Below are positions 42,405-52,935 of a stretch of DNA of 64,000 nucleotides, one piece after another. This DNA comes from Diplonema papillatum (Eukaryota; Euglenozoa; Diplonemea; Diplonemida; Diplonemidae). Both the position numbers and the translations under genes were made by a program. The stretch lies in NCBI GenBank assembly GCA_030068145.1, contig JAPJBO010000012.1:1-64000 (forward strand). The letters run 5' to 3'. Position 1 is the stretch's first letter, and the number at the start of each line of letters is the position of its first letter. The notes beneath the pieces were generated by a model. It was not told the origin of the DNA and did not search any database. It saw only the letters and a list, made by a program, of their open reading frames with translations.

Positions 42405-42965
42405 GACTGACTCAAATTACCCAAGGGGACCCAAAAGCCACGAGATATTGAGAAACTCGGCAAAAAAACGCAAATGTCGGGCACATTAGACCCCGAAACC
42501 CAAACTGCTGCCTCTACGCGCAAAGCGCAGCACTTTTTAGAGTGAAAGTTCGCTTGAAACTCCGGGGCACTTTTTATAGCGTCATTTCAACGGTCTCCAT
42601 AACAGGAAGTTTTCCCCCTGGAAATGACACCGTGATGGCAGAGTGAACAGCGCAAGCCTTCACGGCTGGAGGTCCCGGGTTCGAACCCGGGCGAGGCACT
42701 TTTCCGGTCGACAATGATTTACGGGGTTTGTAAAGTTCGGAAAGCAGCAAAGTTCGGGCGAAACCAAGTTGCTAAGTTGTGGTGATGCAAAAGCAAAGTT
42801 CGGGCGAAGCTAACTTCTGGTGAAGCAAAGTTCGGGCGATGCTCAGTTCTGGTAGACTGACTCAAGCTACCCAAAGGGACCCAAATACCGCGAGTTATTG
42901 AGAAACTCTGCAAAAAACGCAAATTTCGGGCATGATAGACCCCGAAAACCAACAACCGCGAAAAT
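42405..42965. repeat. 100-bp direct repeat pair around a tRNA-like segment
   Basis: GACTGACTCAAATTACCCAA with ATTGAGAAACTCGGCAAAAA and AGACCCCGAAACCC at 42407-42510 recurs at 42853-42955 with small changes, each preceded by AAAGTTCGGGCGA phrases. The arrangement suggests two copies of one composite repeat. Confidence 0.8.
42636..42703 (+). ncRNA. tRNA-derived (SINE-like) Pol III module
   Basis: TGGCAGAGTG at 42636-42645 fits the tRNA A box and GGTTCGAACC at 42678-42687 is a perfect B box, 32 bases apart as in a tRNA, within the strong T-arm-like palindrome CCCGGGTTCGAACCCGGG and followed by TTTT at 42700. The acceptor and D stems do not pair, so it is not a functional tRNA. A second T-arm copy lies inverted at 42990-43022, and 32 bases around it (42965-42996) are the reverse complement of 42686-42717. 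Confidence 0.45.
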
Positions 42966-43079
42966 CATTTTCGACCGGAAAAGTGCCTCGCCCGGGTGTC
43001 CTCGGCCGGGTTCGAACCCGGGGAAATGGACTACTAGAAAAACGCGTACGACGGTAGGCTAAAAAAGTGTCCCCGGGCT

Positions 43080-43481
43080 TCGCCCCCGATCCCCTAAAAA
43101 GTGGGGTTGGCTCGACAGAGCAATTAGCATATCCTCGTCTCGGAATGTCCGATTCCACTGATTCCGACTCACTGATTCGAAATCCGCTGGCTCCGTGGCA
43201 ACAACAGATTTCGTCGCGACCCGGACCCCGATCACGAGCCTGAGGCTCGTGACCTCGATGAGATGCCGGAGGCCGCAAAGCTCTTTTATGGCAAAACCCA
43301 TCGCATGTATATGCGAAGGGGTAAGAAGCAGTGTCTGCAGGATGCTCTGACATGTGCTTTAGTCACAAAGAAGTGGAGTGACACTGCATCGGAGGTAGCA
43401 GACAAACTTGCCCGTTTCGAAATCGCGGAAACGCGAGCAGGGTGGAGAGAGCAGCGTGTGTGTCGAATCAACCCAAGCTGA
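43080..43481 (+). CDS. Hypothetical charged protein, probable exon
   Basis: The + frame reads FRRDPDPDHEPEARDLDEMP, LFYGKTHRMYMRRGKKQCLQ and ALVTKKWSDTASEVADKLAR before a stop at 43481. A TGA just upstream of 43190 and CAACAACAG at about 43199-43207 suggest that the coding part starts as an exon at about 43208; the first ATG is at 43263 (72 residues). Composition is natural rather than repetitive. The neighbourhood is transposon-dense and no domain is recognised, so it may be a fragment of a mobile-element protein. Confidence 0.35.
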
Positions 43482-43990
43482 GAAGCGTTGTCGGCTTGTT
43501 CAGTCTGTTGCCTTACCTACATGTGAAACTGGACTAGGTTATAGTCTACCAGAACCGAAAAAGGATTCCGGGTGCTACGGTGGCCGTGCACGTTCTTGGG
43601 CGCGTGCCTCGTGTTGGGCGGGTGTTTTGTAACCCGTGAAGTTCTTTTCTGGTGCAATCCGACGAGACTGGCGCCGAGTTTTGTCTCACAGCTGGTTTCC
43701 TTAGGCTGCAACCTCAGGGAGAGGCAACGACAGGCGCAATTCACCTCAAAAAGGACCACACACCCCCACTCACAAGGACAACGCACAGTCACTATTTTTT
43801 ACAAAATTTCAAGATCTTTCTTTTTTCTTTTTTACACAAAGATGTAAAAAAGAAGTAGTTTATTTTGAAAAACATGTGGAAAAATGCAAAGATCTTTAAT
43901 CCATGGCTCGAAGCTAATAAAAAAGTTTTTTGTGGCTATAAGCTAAATAAGGGTAGGCGGGGGGTTTTTTTTTTGGCCCATGTCCGCGCG

Positions 43991-44369
43991 CAGGGGACTT
44001 TAGCTCTTTGTCTGACCGAGCAAAAAAGCCGGTTTCAGCCAAAACCCCGGTTTTGGGGCTCTGCGGTGCCTGTGGGTGTCTGAGTGCCTGGAACCGTCGC
44101 CCCGCGCACGCAAACAAGGGGACGGAGGGGGGTGGTGAGATATAAGCTTGCGGTGGTGGTGGTGTGCACGTCTATCAAACTACTGAGATGGTAAGTGAAA
44201 AGCTTCGAATTGCAGTGACACACCGTGACGCGCCATGTAACTGCAGTCACTGTACAGTACAGGGGCCACTTGAAATCATAATTTATAAATTATTTTTATT
44301 TTTTTGAAAAACCGAAACCGGAAAAACCCGGTTCCTGAAACCGGGAAACCGGGTTTCCAAAGTCCCCTG
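43991..44369. mobile_element. 379-bp hAT-like MITE with 8-bp TSD
   Basis: Both ends read CAGGGGACTTT inward (11-bp perfect TIR). TCCGCGCG flanks the element at 43983-43990 and 44370-44377. The CAGGG-type terminus together with an 8-bp duplication is diagnostic for the hAT superfamily. The interior is non-coding and includes AAACCCCGGTTTTGGGG and AAACCGGGTTTCC phrases. Confidence 0.85.
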
Positions 44370-44439
44370 TCCGCGCGCGCGTAAATTTTTGGAAACCCCC
44401 GGAAAAAAAAAACTTTTGCAAAAAAAAAACTTTTGGGAT

Positions 44440-45415
44440 CTGTGCATTGGAACCGGTCGTGAGAGCGACTGCAGGCGTAGTCACGAGCGTGTCCGGCTCG
44501 GGAAAAGTCGAAAACCTGTTCATCACACCGATACTTCACGGCGATGCAAATCGCGTAGACGTTGTTTACCTCAGTGTGTATTGACTTTGAAGCCGACTAT
44601 GCCCGGTGCTGGGTTGGTGCGCTGGGCAAGCAATATCGTGATACTTTGACGTTGGTGCCAATCTAAACAGCAAGATTTGCGTAGTTTTAGCCAGCTCCTG
44701 CTGGACGCAGTCGAAGCACGCGGGATACAAGCACAGCCTCAGCCTCGAAACCGTGCGCGGTTTTACCGGCAAGGCATGTCGGGGGGTTTTTTTGCCGCTG
44801 TGGTGCGATTATCACACAGAACCAGTCCGCGGGCAGTGCACGCGTCTATGCCTTCCGACGCCTGGAGCAGCTACTAGTAGGGACGTATCTGAGACTCGAC
44901 TGACGAGGCATGAAAAGGACGCAGGGCAAGCGATGCGTTCGCGGTGCTTGCGACATAGTGCTTTGCACTTGACCGGCGGCAATGCTTGTGCCGAGGTATA
45001 TTTGCGAAGAAAACGGCACTCGTCGCCTGCCAGTCTAGACCGCACATCCCCGAGCATAACTGCCTTCGTTGCACACGGCGTCCAACCAATTGCCGTGTGC
45101 TACAAGCACCTGCTCGAGATATCACCGGTCTCTTTCGATGTGGGTGTGAGTCCGGCGCCGTTTGTTACGCATGAGAAGGTGGCCACTGGCTAAAGCTTGC
45201 TGCACTTGGTTCGGTAGGACCGTGACATCGCAATGGGGCATGTCAGAAGAGAGATACAAGATTGACGGACACCCGCACAATCGACAGTCCTCTGGTTCAC
45301 TGCTTTATCGTTCGCGGCGTACCCGGCGAACCGCGATCTCGAGTTTAAACCCGAGTGTTTTTTCTCCTGTGGCATCGTCTATCCTCTGCAGCCTTCGACT
45401 AAGGAACTGTTGAAC
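44440..45415. other. Interior of the composite element; no gene assigned
   Basis: Several overlapping ORFs on both strands (for example 44753-45193 + and 44874-45125 -) have no domain and no consistent coding strand. This is likely decayed transposon interior. Confidence 0.35.
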
Positions 45416-45422
45416 TCTAGAC

Positions 45423-46942
45423 CAGTGTGGAGGCCAGCTACGGTAGCTGGTAGCTAGCTACTGGTAGCTCAGCTACCGGTAGCTCTGGTAGCTCGTGGTA
45501 GCTCAAAAAAAAAATTTTTTTTTTATGTCGAATTCGCTCGCAGGGGACGACCGAAAATTGCGGAAAACAGCAAAAAAACGCACAGAAAATGGTGCTTTTT
45601 CGAAAAAGATGGACGGGCGCATGGCTCCAAAGTGGAAAAACTATCGGTTCTCATTTGACAATGTCTGGGCTGTCCAATCGCGCTCCAGCTGCCCTGCGGA
45701 AGTGAAAGGCCAACGAACCACAAAACAATTTTTCGTTTTCGGGTCTATTTTTCACGGTTCTCTTCATCGGAGCAAGAGACGAGCAAAAAAACGGCGAAAA
45801 AGGTCTGCAACGTGGACCAGCGGGAGAATGACACCAACCAGGTAATTGATTCGCGTCCCCATTGCAACCCTGGTGGTTTCCACGCCCACTGCTCTGCATG
45901 TTGTAAAGACCCACGAACCACGCACATACTTTCTGATCCCCAGGTCCATTTTTCATGGATCTCTTCATCGGAGCTGATCACGAGCAAAAACTCGCCGAAA
46001 AAGGTCTGCTACGTGGACCAGCGAAGAAATGTCACCAGCCAGGGGATCGACACCCGTCCTTGCCAATGCGCACCTGGTGGTTTCCACGCCCGGCGTTCTG
46101 CATCTTGTAAAGACCCACGATCCATGCACATAACTTTCGATCCCCGGGATTATTTTTCACAAATCTCTCCATCGGAGCTGATCACGCGCAAAATTTTGTC
46201 GAAAAAGGTCTGCTACATGGGCCAGCGAAGAAATACCACCACCCGGGGGGATCGATACCTGTCCTTCCCATCGAATCCCAATGCAAACCTGGTGGGTTCC
46301 AGGCGGTGCCCTCCGCCTTGTAAGGACTCACGAACCATGACATACTTAATGGTCTCCGGGTCCATGTTTCACGGATCTCGTCATCGAAGCTGATCGCGAG
46401 CTAAATTTCATCGAAAAAGGTCTGCTACGTGGACCAGCAAAAAAATGTCATCAGCCAGGGGATCGATACCCGTCCTTTCCAATGCAAGCCTGATGGTTGC
46501 CACTCCCGGTTCCCTGCAACTTGTAAGGCCCCGCAAACCACGCACATACTCTTAGCACCCCGAGTCAAGTTTTCACGGATCTCTTCACCGGAGCTGATCG
46601 CGAGCAAAAATTCGTCAAAAAAGGTCTGCTACGACAGCCTTGTGTGGATCGGCAAAAAAATCCCAGCCAGTCTGAGCCACCAATGGCTGGTGGCTGCCAC
46701 TGACTGCCCGTGGCTGTCACCTACACTGACCAGGGGGGGTCGAAAAAAGCCGGAAAAGGGCATTTCGTCACGTTTCTTTGCATTTTTTCGCATTTTCTGG
46801 CCCTAAATACCGGTACATTTCCAGTTTCGGACACAATCCATTTTTTCCACTTTTTGAGCTACCACGAGCTACCGGGAGCTACCCGGTAGCTCTGGTAGCT
46901 CAGCTACCGGTAGCTGGTAGCCAGCCCCCAGCCCCCACACTG
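45423..46942. mobile_element. Second CAGTGTGG element, 7-bp TSD TCTAGAC
   Basis: It begins CAGTGTGGAGGCCAGCTACG and ends, read inward from the right, CAGTGTGGGGGCTGGGGGCT then GGCTACCAGC. TCTAGAC is present at 45416-45422 and 46943-46949. It is colinear with the 17577-19216 copy and over 90 percent similar by eye across long stretches, but lacks one whole 205-bp unit (units at 45812, 46013, 46217, 46429). Length is 1,520 bp, with no transposase. Confidence 0.9.
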
Positions 46943-47063
46943 TCTAGACTGCCACCGCAACCCCTCGGACACATCAAGCTCACCACACACATCTTTGAGC
47001 TCATCGTCCAGGAATTCCACCAACAACGGGCACAAAAGTGCCAACAGCGGACCGGCCAGTAGT

Positions 47064-47495
47064 ATAGCCGGTACATACGGTGTGAAGCGGTAGGTAGAGC
47101 CGGTTCATACGGTGTGAAGCGGTAGGTAGAGCCGGTACATACGGTGTGAAGCGGTAGGTAGAGCCGGTTCATACGGTGTGAAGCGGTAGGTAGAGCCGGT
47201 TCATACGGTGTGAAGCGGTAGGTAGAGCCGGTACATACGGTGTGAAGCGGTAGGTAGAGCCGGTACATACGGTGTGAAGCGGTAGGTAGAGCCGGTACAT
47301 ACGGTGTGAAGCGGTAGGTAGAGCCGGTACATACGGTGTGAAGCGGTAGGTAGAGCCGGTACATACGGTGTGAAGCGGTAGGTAGAGCCGGTACATACGG
47401 TGTGAAGCGGTAGGTAGAGCCGGTACATACGGTGTGAAGCGGTGTGTAGCCGGCATACGGTGTGAAGCGGTGTGTAGCCGGTACATACGGTGTGA
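47064..47495. repeat. 32-bp minisatellite, about 13 near-identical copies
   Basis: The unit is CCGGTACATACGGTGTGAAG plus CGGTAGGTAGAG, 32 bases; some units have GGTTCA in place of GGTACA and the last two are shortened (GTGTGTAG). The near identity indicates recent expansion. Three reverse-frame ORFs of 130-236 codons across it (TASHRMYRLYLPLHTV-type peptides) are artefacts of the period. Confidence 0.95.
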
Positions 47496-47639
47496 CATCC
47501 AGTAGCAGAAAGTCTTGTGGCAAAAGTTTTCTTTTTTCTGAAAAGTTTTTTTATTGCGCGCGCGCGCGTAAATTTCTGTGGGCCGACGGACATGGGCCAA
47601 AAAAAAAAAACCGCCTACCCTAAAAAGTTTCTTGGTGGC

Positions 47640-48190
47640 TTGGTGTGATCCATATGCCCGGTGCAAACCCGGCACAAACCCGGCACAAACCCGGAAAAAC
47701 TCAAGGGGGGTCCGATTTTTTATTTTGCACCACCCCTTCAGGTTGTGGCAGGTGACCGCTGCATTCAAGCTAAACCGACTGCACCAGGGTCCTGTTGAGT
47801 CAAAATCAGCACCAATAAATAAGTATGGCGGCACTGAAAGTGTAGGTCCACTGCAGAAGCATTGCAGCGCTGAATGCACACCTCTGACAGACAGGAGCTA
47901 CTATTTTCCAATGCCTCCAGAGTGCAAGCCCGGTTGTGCTTGACGCAACGGACTACAACCGACCACCAGCCACCAATTGTCTCAAACTCTCCCGACACTA
48001 CGGGAACCGAGGAACCTGGCGCAGTCGGCAAGCCGAGTAAACCTCCGCCCTCGCACTTTTTCAAATGAAGCATCATTTCCAAAGTCATGTCCTCGTATGT
48101 GGTTTTGAGTGAGCTTTCTCCTTCTGATACTGTGTCATGCTGGCTCTTGCCGGATGCTAACTAGAGGGGTGACATTCAAGCGAGCTTCGT
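47640..48190. other. No gene recognised
   Basis: 47670-47700 has three tandem GGCACAAACCC units. Reverse ORF 47765-48088 and + ORF 47578-47943 overlap and neither shows a domain. Confidence 0.3.
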
Positions 48191-48194
48191 TTCT

Positions 48195-48640
48195 TCACCA
48201 CCGCGCCGTAGGCTCCTCTGTACCCTGGGCTCCCTGATTGGTTGTTCTCAGCTGGTATGTCCGCAGTGTTTCCTCGTCTTTAGACTTCTTCTTCGAGTTT
48301 TGTGTAGCCCGAACGTCCGGGTCTGCCACTGGCGCGGCCCCGCTTCTCCGTTCTCGTCTCTCCTGCTTCACCTCATGCTTCCATCCGTCCGGGCTTGCCT
48401 GCGCTTCCGTCCGCTGGGTATTGTTCCCGGGGGCGAATCTTCCATTTCGAGTCGCCGTTTTCGAGCGACCTGCCTGAGGTACGGCACGCTCTCTTGCCTG
48501 CTTTCTGCCGTCTTGCCTGTCGTACGCTCGCAGAACGGCCTCGAATGCCTGCATTTGCGGCAGTGGCGATGTTCTGCATCCACGGTACGTGCTTACGTTT
48601 CAAGTCGACAACTACTGCTCCGTCCGACACATTGAGCTCG
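48195..48640 (-). CDS. Hypothetical basic protein, probable exon(s)
   Basis: Two overlapping reverse frames both have coding-like composition: 48373-48630 (MSDGAVVVDLKRKHVPWMQN, then Arg/Lys/Ser-rich) and 48195-48554 (EAVLRAYDRQDGRKQARERA, ending in a Lys/Glu-rich stretch). A short intron or a frameshift could join them. The VVDLKRKH-type start and basic tail recall the middle of the zinc-knuckle transposon protein at 38.5-39.7 kb only in general character. Family unknown; a mobile-element origin is possible. Confidence 0.3.
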
Positions 48641-48796
48641 TGCTAACTGACGACCACTGCAGAACGAGTGATGACCTGTCTATGCTGATTGCGTGACGCT
48701 TGTTTGCTCGCAGCCACGAACGCCACGCACCCATGCTTGGTAGCCATTCCTCCGCAGTTGCTGCCGTTGGGGTTGTTCGTACCCGTTTCGGAGTGC

Positions 48797-48860
48797 ATGG
48801 AAACCCTTGCGGAGTGCATGGAAACCCTTGCGGAGTGCATGGAAACCCTTGCACCTTCTA
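48797..48860. repeat. Three copies of a 21-bp repeat
   Basis: CGGAGTGCATGGAAACCCTTG repeats three times exactly. The period is a multiple of three and the reverse frame reads (ARVSMHS)3 within the 48643-49023 ORF, so it could be coding, but that ORF has no other support. Confidence 0.9.
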
Positions 48861-48869
48861 GGCGAGGGT

Positions 48870-49720
48870 AAACCGTTTGTACTTGATGGGAGGGGAACCC
48901 GCCCGTTCGAATCCGCCTGTTGCAGACTTCTGTTCCGATGGTACAAACGAGTGGGTTGAGCGTAGGAAGTTCTGTCCTTCTTTCTGATTCGATGGGATGC
49001 TTGCTTCGCTCTCCGGTTTCCAAGCTACGGAAGGGCCCTCAAACCGGCAAAATATACACGATACAGCAGCCTGTAGGCTGAACATGACAGAAGTGTGAGG
49101 GACCACAAAGAGCGGGACAAACCCCCACGAGCACCAGACGACCACGGGACGTGGCAAAATCCACCGCGAAGCCTGAAATCTCCACGACCAAGGGTGCTAG
49201 CGGGTGCCGGGGAGACAAAAATAAAAACCCCGGACCCCCCCCCGGACTTTCCGAGTTTTCCAGCATGTTTTCGCAATAGCGCAAGGGAATGTTGAGTGAC
49301 CGCCTTAACCCGGGGAAACGAGCTTGGACGAGGTCACCGGGCGATTTGGGAGGGTGGGAAAACTTGAATTTTTCTTTTAACCAACCACACCCTGAAGGCT
49401 GTGTGAAGTTCTCTAATCGACTTTTCGTGGTGCATCAACTCCCTCAGTGAAACTGTGAAACTGGGGGGCGAAGCCCACCAAAATCAGCCAGCCTGCACAC
49501 TGTCTGGGCCGAACAATAGAAATCTTCGAAGAGAACAGGTGTGTGGCATGGACAAAAAGACATACCCCGCACAAATGCCGGCCCGCATCCTCCCTTGCCA
49601 CCTTCTCGAGCCTTTGACACACTGCTCTTTGATGACTTCGGCGCGATGGCCCTGTAGATGGGGGGTGGCATGATGTATTGTTCTCATGATGTGTGTGTTC
49701 CGCAAAGTTCGGCTTTTCGT
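48870..49720. other. Intergenic, no gene recognised
   Basis: Overlapping short ORFs on both strands with no domain. A run of C (GACCCCCCCCCGG) lies near 49231. The 3' UTR of the coiled-coil gene probably falls in 49.6-49.72 kb. Confidence 0.35.
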
Positions 49721-49723
49721 CTA

Positions 49724-51483
49724 TTAGGCACACCTCTTTATTCGTTCATCACGCTCACGTATTAGGACAGCTTCGCGTCGTTCACGCTCAGCCACAAGCT
49801 CCCTGTGCTTCATGGCACACACCGCGGCCAAGTTGTTGAGGTTCGTACTGTTGCGGATTAGCTCGCGTGCCATGGGTATCTCTCGCTTTTTCGTCGTGGG
49901 CATCATGTCGTAACAAATGGCTAGCTGCTTCAAAGCTGTGTACAGTGTTTCGACTTCATCGTAAGTCGGCTCAACGTCTGGTTCAAGAATCCAGGCGTCT
50001 CCTTCTCTCTGAGCACCATGAATTGATGTTACATATTGCCGAACGTACGTGTACCCAGCGATGAAGCCGGACAGCGCTTGGACAGGGTTTGCTGTGCCGA
50101 TCGTTCGGCGAGTAACCGATGTGTGCTCCTCGCACTCTGAATACTTTTCGTGGACGCTATTTATGAATGCAACGTCTTCTGCAAGGTTGATGGCAATGGC
50201 TTTGAGAATCAGCATGACGTCTTCCAAATTCTCGAGACGAGTGTCCGATCCGTGAGCTCCCAATAGTTTGTCGACGGTGCTATCAAGCTCTGTCACCTGA
50301 GCACCTTTTTCACTTTGGATCCGGCGCAGTTCTGCCGTTAAATGGTCTCGTTCACCTTCGAGCCGCTCGTGGTCCGCCTGCAGCTCAGACACCTTTTTAT
50401 GAGACATCGCAGATCGTTTTCGCGCAAGTTCGAGCCTCTCGTTCAGCTTCTCAAGAGTTCTTCCCATCGTCTCCGAAACCTGTTGAGGATTTGATGACTC
50501 ACAAATACCGGACAAACAAGCAGAATTCGTCGTTTTCATGCTCAAACAAGAAGATGTCGCAACTCAACACAAGATGCCTGCCACGGTACCTTGAGCAAGT
50601 CTCTTGTGTGTACTTTTGCAATGCATATCTGCGTCGTTCGAGGTTGCAAACGTGTAGCGCGTGTAGCTTGTCGTGCGGAGGGCCAATGGCGGGGACACTT
50701 CCGGAGTATTGTCGTGTATTGATTAACAAAACCAGCATAATAGATTCTTGTTCTTCGTCTACAGCCTACCGGCATAGGCAATAAACCTCTATTTGGGGGT
50801 TACCTGTTGCGGCACTTTTGGTCGGTTTCGGTGGCCAGCAACTTTGACTCAAGTACAACGATAGTAATGCAAACCTTTTTGCTTTCGTTCAGCTCTTCTT
50901 CGGCTGACCGGCAACTTTTCTGTTTGAGCTCAGTGAGAGTTGCGTGCTCCTGCCGCAGCTTCTCGAGCGCCTTTGACTGTCTGTCAGCCAGCTCGTCGGC
51001 ATCAATAACCTTATCTTCCAGGTTTCTGAGCCGCATTTCGCGCTCTGCCTGAAGGTCAAGGGTTTCTGAGAACCGCTGAAGTCCGCCAGATAGCGTCTTG
51101 TCATCCTCGAGCCGTTTTTCCATCCGGGCGGCCGAGGCCTCGGCGACATGCAATTCAAGCTGGAGCTGCCGGTTTTCCGACGACAGGGCGGCAACTTCGC
51201 TGTTGTGCGATTCCAACTCGATCTGCAGGACACGCACCTCGCACTCCTTGGCCCCGAGCAAGTTTTCTAATTCTTCGATATCCAAAGTCGCGAGTTCTTG
51301 GACCAAATCGCCTGACTTACTTACGCTTCGGCGATTCATCAACTCAACAAGCTCGCGTTCTGAACGGCGAAGTTCAGCCAACATGGCGTCCATGTGCTTG
51401 AGAGTCTCGTTGTGCCTCGCCTCTAGCCTTACAGCTTCACTTTGCAACGCTTCCAGGTCACCATCTCGAGGGTCGTGGTCCAT
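49724..51483 (-). CDS. Coiled-coil protein, two exons
   Basis: Exon 51483-50875 ends NESKK/GTTTGC and exon 50479-49724 begins after CAACAG with VSETMGRTLEKL, joined in phase 0 across a 395-base intron to give 454 residues. Exon 1 is almost entirely heptad-rich helix (LEALQSEAVRLEARH, LENLLGAKECEVRVLQIELE, LRNLEDKVIDADELADRQSK). Exon 2 continues the coil to about residue 280 (LEGERDHLTAELRRIQSEKG) and then changes to a globular-looking part (LEDVMLILKAIAINLAEDVA, YTYVRQYVTSIHG, DEVETLYTALKQLAICYDMM) before a final charged helix. Such proteins are usually structural, cytoskeletal or tethering factors. No motor, SMC hinge or other defining domain is present, so the role is unknown. Confidence 0.75.
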
Positions 51484-51499
51484 CCTCTTCGTCAGGTCG

Positions 51500-52170
51500 A
51501 AATTTCCTCAAAGCACGACAGCCGCTCTGGTGATTCAAAGCCTCCAGACGGCTGCCTATAACTGTTGCTCTTTGTTTCTGCTACCGGTTTTGTCTGACGG
51601 TATCCTATTTTGAATTCTGTGCTTTGTATGGCCGGTTCCCGTAGCTCCGGAAGCAATCGATTCGCTCAACACGGACTCGTTCAGTCTCATTTTTTCTTAC
51701 TAGTAGTGTGGACGCTCAATTCACGTTCCACGTCCCGCGTGATTTTTACGCCGACACACTGAGTAGGAAACACGATGTACTGTCTATGCAAGCACGTTTG
51801 TGCGACACCAAGCCACTAATCAGGTGCGGGCCTCTCTTCGTCGCGGAATAATCTGTTTGGATGGTAACAGTCTTTCTTCGGAACCACACCAACATTCGGG
51901 CTACATGATACAGACCAGCTTCGAGTCTCATCGCAACACTATGCTGGAAGAAAAAAGAGGCGAAACTATTACGTAAAGCAGGGCGATTCTAAGGAATGTG
52001 GGCTAGACGGCGGCTCCACAGGCAAAGAGACCTTTCTACTGTGTTCTGTCACTTGCTTTGTTTGTCGAAGCTGGAATCGTTTCGCGTGCTTATTACGCAC
52101 TCGCTTGTGGACGGATCCACAAGCCTCGTAACCCCGTTTGACTTTGGCACTGAATATCCGGGCCAACCTG
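51500..52170. other. Intergenic with uncertain exon-like ORFs
   Basis: Reverse ORFs 51746-51931 and 51969-52166 and + ORF 51996-52181 are about 60 codons each without domains. This interval presumably contains the promoter of the coiled-coil gene. Confidence 0.3.
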
Positions 52171-52175
52171 TGGTG

Positions 52176-52545
52176 TTATAAACATTGAAGTCTTTCAACT
52201 GTGGGATGTGTCAGCCAATGAGGCACAGCAGTTTCGAAGATCCAGTCATAGTTTTTGAAACCGATTTGCTGTACCCACGCCTCTCTCTCTAAGGACAGGC
52301 ACTGTGTGCCAGACCAATAGCAGCTTAAACTAAGGTAGCCGGTATCGAAGCTGACGAAGGACACGCCGCACCGCCGTGCAAATGCGGGCACCTGAACCAT
52401 AAAACTACCAACACTCTCGGTGTGCACTTGTTGTATGCAAAGGTTTTGACTACGATCATCAATACCTGCAGCTCGCACGTTGAACCTTCGCCTTCGACAA
52501 GTCTAAATGGCTTCAAGCCCGAACCGGAAAGGCTGTCTCACAAGC
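52176..52545 (-). CDS. Hypothetical protein, 3' exons
   Basis: Reverse-strand sequence SGLKPFRLVEGE (ending about 52489 at GAAG/GTTCAACG) can be joined in matching phase to VHTESVGSFMVQVPAFARRC at about 52430, removing a short intron. The frame then runs through FDTGYLSLSCYWSGTQCLSL and FKNYDWIFETAVPHWLTHPT to a stop at 52176. The composition, rich in aromatic and hydrophobic residues, suggests a folded domain rather than noise, but I do not recognise it. The 5' part is unresolved because an in-frame stop lies just upstream of 52545, so further exons would be needed. Confidence 0.35.
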
Positions 52546-52935
52546 TACTGAAAACCGATCGCGAAGAAAGTCATGGAAGAAGCCCCACGGAATACGATGC
52601 CGAAACAGTAGAAAACCCTGCACGTTTGGCACGTGTCAGGCTGTTGTGGAGGTGTTCGAGCGCAATCAAAAACTGAATATGATACTTGAGCGCTGATTCT
52701 GTGGAACCTTTGCTGCGTTCAAAGCCAGCACCGCATTTGGCGAGTCACAACGCCAAGCTTTTCTAGAAGGTTGGCAATTCAACACATGTAAGCTGCTAGT
52801 TGACGTAGTATGCTGCCGTTGAAGTTCGCTTTTGTCACCAGTCCTGGCTACGGGCACGGCAAAAATGCAACGACAAGGAAGAAAAGAGTGACCATCTATG
52901 CCGCAGCGCCGCCGCAGCCAGTCGGCACTCGAGCG

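Larger units (their letters stand above)
43922..47640. mobile_element. Composite TIR region enclosing three later repeats
   Basis: GGGTAGGCGGGGGG followed by a T-run and GGCCCATGTCCGCGCG at 43950-43990 is the inverse of CATGGGCC, an A-run and CCGCCTACCC at 47590-47622. AAAAAACTTTTGCAAAAAAA at 44402-44435 likewise mirrors 47520-47552 (CAAAAGTTTTCTTTTTTCTG). These arms appear to be ends of one element. Its left arm was split by the 43991-44369 MITE, and its interior holds the 45423-46942 element and the 32-bp minisatellite. No transposase is apparent. Confidence 0.55.

Noticed and set aside
42628-42703. A tRNA gene with a possible UCA anticodon (selenocysteine or suppressor)
   Set aside because: The T-arm and boxes are good, but the acceptor and D stems do not pair and the anticodon stem has a mismatch; better read as a tRNA-derived repeat.
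45812-46393. 193-codon + ORF across the 205-bp array, and 211-codon ORF at 61686-62321
   Set aside because: Open because about 204 bp is divisible by three. Frames change between units, the opposite strand is equally open, and homologous units in other copies break the frame.
47064-47495. CRISPR array
   Set aside because: The units are contiguous with no unique spacers, and the context is eukaryotic.
46900-47879. 207-, 236- and 130-codon ORFs of TASHRMYRLYLPLHTV-type repeats
   Set aside because: The 32-bp period forces frame rotation, giving a 32-residue pseudo-repeat in every reverse frame.
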